Shown here one piece after another: positions 24,201 through 35,699 of a stretch of 64,000 nt of DNA. The DNA lies in the NCBI RefSeq assembly GCF_052857255.1, contig NC_135498.1, positions 116,908,281 through 116,972,280 of the forward strand. The letters run 5' to 3'. Every line of letters begins with the position of its first letter. Position 1 is the stretch's first letter. The position numbers and the translations under genes were made by a program. The notes beneath the pieces were generated by a model that was not told where the DNA came from, did no database searches, and saw only the letters and a list, made by a program, of their open reading frames with translations. The DNA is from Amblyomma americanum. Its lineage: Eukaryota; Arthropoda; Arachnida; Ixodida; Ixodidae.

Positions 24201-27200
24201 TGTTTCTGTTTGTTTGTTTAGTGATTTATGTGGGGCCGGGTATATTAATCTCAGTTTTTTGTGATATTTTGTAATCTCCTGGTATATAGTCATGCTATCT
24301 CCCAGCTATCTCCCAGGGATGAGCGCTCATGGCCTGGTTAATGGCACCTCGAGCTTTTTCAGCAGCCATTTCATTCCCTGTATGAAAGGAGTGTGCGGGG
24401 ACCCAGATCCATTTAATCGGGCGAATTTGAATGTCATTTGCCCTGTGGAGGTTTTGGTGCGCAATTTTGTGCATTTTTCTTTGTGCAAAGTTCCTTACAG
24501 CACTTTTCGAGTAACTCATTATGACTCTACATTGTGTGTTGGTTATCGCCAGGGCGACTGCTGCCTCTTCTGCTTCCTCGATGTTGTTTGTGAGGACAGT
24601 GGCAGCTGTTGTTATTTGTTTGTTTACAGCGGCTATCACGTGGCCCTTCCTCTCCTCATGCTTTGCCGCGTACACGTTGGTTACCTCTCTTTGGCCAGCG
24701 CAATATTTATGGAGAGCTTTAGCTCTAGCCAGTCTTCTAGCTTCATGTCTCGCCGGGGTCATATTTTTTGGAAGCGGCTTATCTTGAAGCATCTCGTAAA
24801 TATTCTTAGGTATTAGATGCTTCTCGGATTTTTCGGTGACATAGCCAATTTTGAGTTTTCTAATGATTGTTTTGCCAGAGTTAGCGAGTCTCTCCAACTG
24901 GGAAATTTGGTGAGCTTCAATCTGTTCCTCTATGGTGTTGTGTATTCCTAACCGCAACAACTTATCCAAACACACAGAAAACTCTTCATATAGCACTTGG
25001 GGCGCTCATTTATATCGTTAGTGTGGTAACATTAACCTAAAAGCGCTCCTAAAATACGTTTTCATAGCACAGTTGTGACAACAGTGAGTGGATGTATCGC
25101 GAAGCGCCCAAACAATATAGCAAACAACGCGGTTTCTTGTGCGGCGATCCTCCTTCGAAAAGTATGCGGCGCCACTGCAATGTGGCGTTGATTTCGTAAA
25201 AATCACCAATACTGATCGTGATTTTGTTTTAAATGCATCATGGGCAGCGAGTCTAATGCGTATGCTCTCGACCAAGTGGGGTTAAGGAGATTTTTGTTCA
25301 AGCATTTCACCCTCTGTTTATGGCCCCGCGGTTTAATAAAATATAAACGAAAAAAGTAGCGGAGCCCGCACTTATCGGAGTTACGTCTGGTTTAAGGTAT
25401 GGAGCTACTTTTCGAGAAAATAAGTATAATAGCAGATACAAATATAAATTAGAGGCATGTCTTAAAATCCACGAAGTTAAAATCAATATGCTAACTTAGA
25501 CATAAAAATAGTTTTATTACAAACTGCGCTAAAGATTAATCTAACGCCACTAGTCATACCTTTAAAGTAGTTGGTCACAAGGCAAGATATACATGTAAAT
25601 ACCTGAGCTATGCAATACACCGAAATAGTGTTCACATATTGAGTGCTCTTTGTAAAATATTCAAATGACCAAAATCAATGCGCTTATCAATGCATCTTTG
25701 AGGAGAAATGCGCGAATAACAAAATTTATTGCACGATTTCACTTCATGTAGTTCGGTGCACATCTATATACAAAAAAAGGAATTCTAAAAAGTTTCATTC
25801 AAAGATCCTTTACCACAAGGAAGTTAGGCACATTTCCGTAAGAAGGAACGGTAAAAAGTGAGTTTAGAAGAAAACGACAAAAAAAAACTGGGAATAAATG
25901 AAAATGCTGTAAGGAAATGTTCAGGTGAGTTAAAATCCGCCATATGGGTAGCTCAGCAACTCGTTAGTCTTGATATTACTTTTTCGCGGTCGTGCTGCAG
26001 CTCACTTTCATATTCTCGTGGTTTTAATGGCATCAGTATACTGACGGGAGTATTTGCAATAAGTTGCTCTCCACTTATAAGGCAAGCTGTCAGTTTGTGC
26101 AGCCCAGGTTTGATCCGCAAGGTCTTCGGGTGTCTAGCATCCATCTTTTGCTGTTGCTGAAAAGACACTTCTTGCAAGGAATTTTTGCTGGGTAATAATT
26201 TCGGTTTCGCAAGGTATGCAGGCGCTGACACATTTTACTGTATTTTTGGAGTGATGTTAATGGAAACGTAAGTTTTGTTGCATTTTTTATAAATAAATGG
26301 CTATTTCGATATATAAAGCAAAATTTAAAAATTGGATTTTCAATGTAGCCTCATCTTTTAAGCGAACGGAATGTAAATGAATAAGGGCCTAAAACTGGCC
26401 AAGCCTGAAAATCTACAGAAATGCCTGTTTCAGTAACGGAAGTTATAGATGTGGTAGCAGAAGTTTGAATGACAAGGTGTAAAAGGGCAGAATGCGCTTA
26501 GCGGGAGCATTTAATTGATGCCGCGGAAGCCATGGAATCCACCAGTGAGGAAGCTGCGCACACCATAGGAAACATTGTACCCCAATGGCAAGCCCGTGGG
26601 TACTCTTCAGCACCGGTAATCAAATCTCTTCAGCGACAGCATACAAAGCGGAAGCCACCGCTGCGGTATCTGGAGTTAGTTAACACGCTGTTTGCCGCAG
26701 GTATCCTGTCCGGTCTCACAGCCACGAAACTGGCTTGATGACACGTGGTTCGCTACTGCCGGTAGGACGAATAGTTTTTCGAACGCTTTCTGAATGGGAG
26801 GCCCGGTGCGGGGCTTTAATGGAAACGAACTCGGCTCACACATGCTGTTGATAGAAATACGCGCAGGCGGTGACCACGAAATCGGATGAAACCAGGCTAA
26901 TGCTAAAAAATCTAGCAACCTTGTTTTCTTCGTTGAGGAGCGAACGGCAAACCCTACTGTTTAAATGTGCCCCAAGTATTTTCTTCGCCTTCTTGTCGCT
27001 CGGGTATACGCGTACTATGGCCAGGAGCAGGCAAGCAAGCAAGCGAGCAGAAAGGACTTTATGGAAACGGAAGTCACGCCACAGACAACACGTTTACTGC
27101 TAAGTACAGACATGGAAAAAAGAATGGAATGTAGACCTTACAGAGTGTTTTTTTTTTCGCGTGGCACCTTAGTGAGCTTGAACGGGCCTTCCAAAAAGAC

Positions 27201-30200
27201 ATGTTTTTCTATAGAGTGCGAGTAACCCAAACAGGCCCCTATATCTAACACCTTCTAAGGTGACCTGCAGGAAAGTATGCAAATTCAGTCGTTAGCTGTA
27301 TAACCTGTTAGGCGGTTGAGCGCACCGGATAAACTAGGCTTGAAATTCAGAAAACATTCTTAAACGCCAATGAAGACGATAAACGTGATTTCCAGTTATT
27401 CTAAATCACCCTCATAATAGACCAAAGCCTATAATCATACTTCTAGAGTGATCTTAGCATAATCAACGGCAAAAAAATACCTCTACTTATGGCTGGTAGT
27501 GACCGCCGATCCAGAGCACGAGGAGAAGATAACAAGAAGAATAAGAATGGGGTGGAGAGCATATGAGAGGTTCTCGGAGATCACGAATAGCAGGCTACCA
27601 ATATCCCTCAAGAGAAAAGTGTACAAATGCTGTGTCTTACCGGTACTCACCTACGGGGCAGAAACGTGGAGGCTAACGAAAAGGGTTCAGCTCAAGTTAA
27701 GGAAAACGCAGCGAGCCATGGAAAGAAAAATGATAGGTGTAAATGTTAAGGGACAGGAAAAGGGGAGAGTGGGTCAGTGATCAAACACTGGTTAATAACA
27801 CCTTAATCAAAATCAAGAGGAAGAAATGGGCTTGGGCAGGGCATGTAATGCAAAAGGAAGATAATCGCTGGTCCTTAAGGGTAACGGAGTGGATTCCAAG
27901 AGAAGGCAAGCGTAGTAAGGGGCGGTAGAAGGTGAAGTGGACGGATGAGATTAAGAAGCTAGCGTGAATAGGGTGGACGCAGCTGCCAAAGGGCAGCGTT
28001 CATTGTAGGTATGTGGGAGGCCTTTGTCCTGTGGTCGACGTAGTCAGGCTGATGATGACGATAATGATGAATGCTCATTCGATATAGTGCGGGCGATTGC
28101 CGCTGCCTGAAAACCTGTTCCCACCAATATTGCATAGGCCTTCCCAAAAATTTCGCATAACAGAGATCGCGTCCCGGTTGGGCTGGAATTTCTTGCGGCC
28201 TTCTAATAATCAGGCTCCGTGTGTTCATCAAGTAAGCACATAATGTTCCCGATGTTGAGCGCAGATACGATTCCGCGACTTTTGACGAGTAGAAACGGAG
28301 GCCCGGAAAGTAAAGTTCTCCCTCGCTCTGTCACCACTGCTGCAGTTCCAGAAAGTAGCCTGGCGTGCGCTCACTTGTCGCTGATGGGCACGAAGTTGTT
28401 GGTTCGCATGACGTCGTAGAAGCGGCGCACCCGGGCGTTGTAGACGCCGCGCAGCACGGCGGTGTCCAGGGCCTTCTTCCACGCTGCAGACACGATTCCG
28501 GGCCCCACGCGCACCAGCCGCCGGCCGTGGTGGGCCCCGGAGACCCGCACCGAGAACCACAGGCCTGAGATGCGGACAGTGCAGTACGCGCCACTTACGC
28601 GTGTTCCGGGCTGCTCGCCCAGAACCTTGAGCATTTTTCAGCTGACAGCCGCCGCCGAACGCGCGACCATATACGTACCAGGAGTGTTTCAGAGTAGACT
28701 TTGTTTTTTTCTTTTTTCAAAAATAGGCTTTATGGAGTAAAAATATTGTTTTTTCGCCATAGTATTACCAGTGTTGGCGGACACCAGAAAACCGCTGAAT
28801 CATCTCAAGTAGTGAGCTGGTTAACTAATTTTTAATAATTTACTTCTTTAACTATTGGAGTTGGACGCCTAGTTGCATTTATGAATTTGGCTGCATCGTG
28901 CCAAAATACATGCGCTTTAGAAATGCATGCAGGCAAAGCAACCTTTCCAGTGTGCGTTTTGAGCCACAGCGCCACGACTAATCACGTTTTAAATTGTAAA
29001 AACAGATACCGCTATTACTAACGATCGCCTACAAATCTCAGATTGCAACTAGGCGCCTAACTCTAAATGTTAGAAATTTAATTATTAAGAATAATTAAAC
29101 CATGCAGCTTACACTTAAAACAATTTACCGGTTTTCTGGTGTCTGCCAACACTGGTAACGCTATGCCGCAAGAGTCATATTTTTAACCCAAAAGCGTATG
29201 TTAAAAAAAAATTCCTTGAAACATCTGGTATAACCAACAACGCTCCATCAGCAATATTCTATGAGGCGCAGAATCAGGGTCGACGCTAAAACACTGCACT
29301 TAGTGCGGGTTTTCCCATCGATGCCTCAACAGTGCATAACACGCATCGAAAGCTGGCTGGCCGAATCCGTCCAAAGGCATTCCACCAGTTTAAACTTCCA
29401 GCCACGCGCACAGTAAGAACAATCATTGAGCACATAGGTGTCCTTTGGTAGACGTCTTCTCAGAAGACAGACTAACGAAAGAAATGAAATTCTAGTAATG
29501 CTTTCTTAGCAATGAAATCTATAATCGCTTTATTCTGAATGCCTTAATGTCCCAGGCCCTTTACAACTTCAGCTTCGGCAAGAGCAAGCCCAACGAATGG
29601 CGTAATCTTGTAAGAAACGTGCCTTACATTTATGCATCTACTACCCAACGTTTCATTTTTTTCGTATAACAAAATACGACTGTCGCACTGTTATTTTCAA
29701 TCCTCAGTTTTAGCCGCCAACTAACAGGAGAAAACCCAGACTGTTACATGAAGAGCAGTCTCTGCTGTCAGCCAGCACAGACGCATTCAGAACGAGCATG
29801 ACTAATTAGAAGTGAGCAGAGACGGCGGCGTGACGCGACGGGCGCAGACCACGCTTATGAGTGGAGACTGCTGAGTGGGTTTCTAATGAAAACATGACTC
29901 ATATGGGGATCAGTCGGCGCACGCTGTTGTAGCAAAACAGAGCAATGTTTGACGTAAACAGCGTAAAACAATTAAACAATAGTCTAGTTCGAAAGGCGCA
30001 GCAGCCTAGAAAGCAGCATGCTTGCACTGCCACCCAGTTGGTTGCGTGAGCTGCTCGCCGCTGTCTATTGCTAACAAGGGCCCAATGATCAGTTTGCGAC
30101 TTGACCAGTGACGGTATTTCATGCTTGCGTTAGGCGCTACTATCTCGCTGCAATGCTCTTGTCTACTTCAGACGCGTCACTTACATTACTAAGATATGAC

Positions 30201-33200
30201 TTCTTATAAACTATATGTATCTGCTTAAGATTCACTCACTGCAACAACGCTAAAAAGGAGATAGGATCACTGAAAGAAAGATGTTTTTTTTTTGCGAACC
30301 GAACCTGTATCTGTCAAAATACAACTGCAACAAGATAGTTCAATTAAGGCGCCGTTTAAAAGAATATGGTGTGCAATATTTTCTAACGATACAGGTAGAA
30401 GTTCGCGAATGTGTCGAGACTAGTATATTCGTGCATGCAGTCCCATAACGGCAGGTGTAAAAACCTGTTTCCTTTTTCGTCTGCATGGCTCATGTGAGCT
30501 AAACTAAAATGCAGCACCAGAGTGATGTACGCAAATAAAATATATCATTAAACGATCCTTTACTCTTTATCTGGTTTCCAAACCACAGTAACTCGGCGAA
30601 ATAGTCTTGAAATCCATGCGTAGGTAGCATCAACGCTTCGCTAGTGAAAGCAAGGGCTTAGGAAGAGCAGGTGAAGCAGCAACAATCTCAAGCCCAATTC
30701 CGCAGGCACAATCTGGGCCTTGGCTCGGGAAACGTATAATCGCTATTCGGCTCTCCGTTTCCGCACCGAGATTCCAGTTGATGTCGAGGTCCAGGAGGAC
30801 GTCCAGCGGTTGCGCGGTCGCCGTGGTTCTCTCGGGCCACGACAGCGACCGGTTGGCGAGGAACTGGTGCAGCAGCGACACATCGCTCACCTGGCTGTAG
30901 AGGCACACGCGGTACGCGCGCTCGGCACGGTTTCGTGGCGAGGGCACCGGATCCTGCGTAGAGCACACACACTCCATCTTGATGGTTTGGAAATGCTTCC
31001 TAGCTGTCTCAGAAATTTAACGTCGCGAAGGCTTCAGTTATTCATGAATGCAGCTGAATAGGGAAAGTACATTGGAAGCCCAGCTATATACAGCATGTGA
31101 GCCTCATTTTACCAAACCAATATGCCCGCAAACTTACGAAGTTTTTAAGTATTAAATATGGCGGTTTGTTTTTTAGCAATACTTTCCGCATGGTCTCTAG
31201 GGGCTAAGCCTAATGGCAGTTCCGCAACAAGATATTGAATCTATGCTCAGATCGCATGAATTTCAGACATCTCGCAGTAAGGGTACTGTCCCATTCTTAC
31301 TATCTCTCTGCTAAAACGTGACTGTACCCACGAGTAATACAGCAAGTAGAGAAACCACGCACCAACAGGCACTTTTGTGTCGGCAGCCATAGCTTAGATT
31401 ACCTCATGGGAAAAGCTGTTGTGTTTGTAGGTCACAGAAACCAACGAGCAAGATTTTTCTGAGTCAAAAAAGAATACCAAATGCCATTTATAATAGTCCA
31501 GAGACCATAATTCGTTGCCCTTCCTTTCGCTCCTCCTGCGCAATACGCAACTGCTCTACACAGATTAACCTGAAGCCTTTTAAAAATTCAATGTGGTAGC
31601 GGCACGTCACACACTCTGCGTATGTTTAATGAAAAACGATTCGTGGTTCGACATCTGTGGCCACGAGATAAGCCTGCCTCCATCGGGCAAGCTTGGGAAG
31701 GGCCCGGTCATAAGAAAGTGCGCCTTGCGCAGTCGCGTACACCACAGCAAACGCGCGAAGGCAATGCCTTATTTTTTGCTCTTAGAATAAGCGTCCCATC
31801 TCTGAAACGACTATGCGTCACATCCCCCTTTTCGATTAACATCTAAAACTGATCACAAGAGATTCATAATGCTTCTCATGTTTGCTCCCAATTCTACGTA
31901 TTCCCAATACGCAGAACCGAAATTGAATGCGCCTTTTATTGCTCCTTAACATTTCTCGTTTTGTATTTGCGTCTAATTGTTGAATCGTTTACCTGCTTCA
32001 TTTTTTTTTTGTATTACTCGAACGTGTAGCTTAACGCGAGAAAAAGAAACTTCCTTGGCACTAGGCTCTCGGTTGAGAGTAGAAGCATTGTAAATAAACA
32101 ATAATAAGAAGAGTCATCAGCCGTTGGGACAGCACATGCGCTCCACACAACGCATTTTACACCAGCTGCACTAGGTATTGCTGCAGTCTGAATCGCCCAT
32201 AGCCGTCCAGCGTTGTTTGCTTTGCATCTATTTGTCCCTCTAGTGGGAGAAATCACATGCGGTATGGTAGACAACAGAGGCCGAATTGCAGGAAAAATGG
32301 TCTACAAAAAACTCTGAAGCAGCTCAGCTTCAGTTCGTAGCGTGCTGTGTGCTATACCACGTGACCTTATAGATAAGGACACACCACAGCCACGATGAAG
32401 ACTACGATGCCCAAAGTCGTTGAATGCCTCTTTACGGTGAATAACCGGTGAATTTATTGCGTTATTAGTAAATTTTGCTCCCTCCACAAACCGAATTAGT
32501 TAAGTCACACAGTCCGGGAAAACACTTGAACATTTAACACTTCCTGCAAACTTTAAGGTACCGACAACCACATTGGATCCGAGCTACTCTCGCGCTAAAA
32601 GTCTGCGCTTTGTTTAATAAGCATTCGCATAAACTGAAAGCTTTTCTGGCTTTACTCGTTCTATTCTGCAGCCGTAAAATCTGACTTACGGCATATTTAA
32701 ACCATGGACGACGGAAAACAGAAAGAGAACAGTTCAATGCAAAATGAACGGCAGAAGTGTGGGCTCTATCCTGAGCATAGTTTATGGGACAAATAGCAAC
32801 GGGCGTCATTTTTTCCAAGGGGCAGCTCTACGTAGCCAGTGCGCACCGGACGTTGCCGCCGTAGGCAACGGAGAGAAACGCTAGCTGCTTCATCTTCATG
32901 TCCATAGCGCGACCGCATCTTCCGATCTCATGTATTCAGGAACAGTTCCTCCGTGCTTCGAACAAACACATATACGGCTTGCGTCCTACTTTTTGTACAC
33001 CGTTTTTGGGCCGTAACCCTAAATGTGTTTTGTGTAGAAGGTTACGAACGCTAGCATAAAGGTTCAAATCGGTCTCGAACTTTTCCTGTGCAAGGATTGT
33101 GCAGTGTGCGTTAATTTTTGTGCGTAGTGTGCGTTCGTAATATTCGCCAGACTTCTCTCGACGCCACTTTTAAATTCGACCCCATTGACTACATTGTAAT

Positions 33201-35654
33201 TCTGGAAGGAAGGCAGGTAATTCTCGCGAATTATCATAAGGAAACTATCGCCCGGGATAGAAAAAGGATGTTTGAAGCCGAAGTCAAAAGCTTAATCACC
33301 ACGCCTAACAGGTAACGAGTTTGCCAATAGTATCTTACATTGCAGGATGGCTCGAAAGTCGGTGTTTAGAAATATACTTCCACCAATAAAAGGACGATTC
33401 TGAATAATGAATTGAAATAAAAATTTTGCATCGAGAAATATTTTACTTCTTCCTATTTCTCAAGTTCGTATAAATGCGTTAGGTATGCAACTAAAAGACG
33501 GAACGAAACTGACGTTTGTAGTGCCATCTCTCCTTTTCTGTCTCTTTACAGCAGTGCACCGTTCGTGCAAACGCGCAGTCATGAAAGGGCAGAGAGCAGC
33601 ACTAAACCACAGTTAGAGACACCAAGCATTGTTCGATAGGGTCATAGTAGTCGTGCCAGTAGCCGAAGCGCACTCAAACTACTCAGTTATTCATCTGGGA
33701 ACCCGCCGTAGCCTTCCTTTCCCATCATAGCTCTTTAAGACTCCGATTTAAGCAAATATACGCGTTTTTGTGGGCACGCTGCTGCTCAAATAAATCTAAA
33801 TTACAGCAATATTATAACTAAAGAAAAAACAATAGCCTTGACAACTCATCTCGTTCCCAAGGTGTGCCCCTGGAGACGACTAGCAGCCTCAACGGTATGG
33901 TCACGTCACCGTGAATTGTTTCCGCAGTTTCGCTAAATTACACAGGCCATCTTAGGTTGAAACGCAACCGGCGCCTGTAGTAGCGTAGCCATGAGCGTAT
34001 TTGTAATAAGCAAAATTTATTCGCGAGCACTGCGGAGTGCTGTGACTGGCGAAATGAGCACCATGCCACGAAGGCTGTGTTCGACGCTGGCGTGGAACAT
34101 GAATGTTAACTTATGAATGTTAACTTCTTTTAGTTGCCGAAAAGTTAACTAAACGCATTGTATAAGCTACCAAACGTTGAAAGAGAAGATGCTGCAATCG
34201 AGATACCTTGCTCAATTTTTGTTTTGTTCCAAAGGGATTAGCAATCGGAGTTCAGCATATTCGTATGAACGTACTGCCTCAAAATGAATGAGTTAATAGT
34301 ACCTCTAAGTTTCACCCTATCCATCTTCTTTTTCTCAACTTTCGGCTTCCCTGCGGCTTGCGGCTAGGCAAAGGCTAACCTCGCATTGCTTACGGTAAGC
34401 CTTTGCATAGCCGCAAGCCGCAGGGAAGCCGAAATTTTGAAAAGGAAGATGGATAGACCGAAACTTATTGGTACTAAGTACTCTCCTCAACCATAGAGTT
34501 GAGAAGAGCTAGCATATAACTGAACGCTTAAAAAGTTTCGTCTTCCAACACAACCTTTTTTTTTTTGCTGCTTGAGCCGCTTCCAAGCTCAAAACATTAA
34601 ATTCGCTGAATCTTGCAGAGTATGTAAAGGACGCGCACAAACCTTAGCCAAGATTCTGGCTTTAGGGAGCGTCACGTTCATGTTGTGCGCGGCGCCCAGG
34701 TAGCGTATGGCGTCCATCTGCGCCACGGCGAGGAGGTCCCTGAACGATGTTTGTGCCCCTGCCACGCGAGGGCGCCACGAGCCACAAGCGAACCGGTAGA
34801 AGTCCTCGCACGGGGCGCTGCTCCTGTTCAGAGAGTCTGGCGGCCAACGGCAGCGCAGTCATTTTTGCAGCATGTAATTTTGGATCAGTCGGTGTATGAC
34901 ATTTTAGGAATACACGGCCTAACTACAGAGAACGGGCAAAGAATAATGATTGATGGAACATGCGCTGAGCTTGCAATGTTTCTTTTAATTAAGCATAAAA
35001 GCACACCGTTTACACGTATTTACACGTCGTCTTTAAGCAACCAAAAGAGGGGAAAAGAAATTGCGTGGTTCAACATTTGCACAAGACCGAAAACAATACT
35101 TCCGTTTAAAAGCATGACAGGTAAATAGCGATCGTGGCAATAAGATAATACGCTAGTTCTTTTCGTCAAGCAGTGCCGAAAAAGCGGTGATAGAGATACT
35201 TCTTGCTTGAGTTCCTGATGGCATGCACACAAGAATAACTTGCCGCTGTGTGGTCCATCTTTACTCCGAATTTCTGTAAAACACCCTTCGCTGCAGGTTC
35301 CATTCAAGGTAAGGGCACCAACAGCTCCGATGAGGGAGCTCTTCACGTGAAACGCTCAGAAAGATTGACACGCGCTCAAGAAAAAAGCGTAATGCATGTT
35401 CCGCTCAATGCGTTTTGTTCAGCACAAGCTTTCCGTCTCTTAGTTTCTTGAGTCTTTGGTAGATCGTCGTCTCTCTATCAATGTAGTGCGAGCGTTTTTT
35501 TTTTGCCTCTTTGTGTAGCGGAATATTGTCCAAGAGGCAAACATAGTAAGAGGTGACCAGTAGGCAGATGAGATTAGGTAATTTGCGGGGATAAGATGGC
35601 CGCAGCTGTCACAAGTTCAGAGGGAGATGCCATGGCCCAGCAGTGGACGTATTT

Positions 35655-35699
<45 letters not shown>

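Larger units (their letters stand above)
21787..28374 (-). other. Intron 4 of the M13 gene
   Basis: At 6588 bp this is the largest intron. It contains the GGAA microsatellite, a possible small secreted-peptide exon (23337-23620), an RNase H-bearing LINE fragment and an RTE 3' end. The segments 22440-23330 and 25013-27480 are AT-rich with nothing recognised. Confidence 0.75.

Noticed and set aside
30630..30766. Extension of M13 exon 3 to the end of its open frame
   Set aside because: The donor at 30767/30766 gives correct phase and joins the conserved NW.lg motif to exon 4; the extra residues have no family match.
33118..33315. 65-codon plus-strand frame ending at an AACAG|GTAACG donor-like site
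   Set aside because: Exon-like, but unrecognised, on the opposite strand within intron 2 and with no partner exon or family resemblance.
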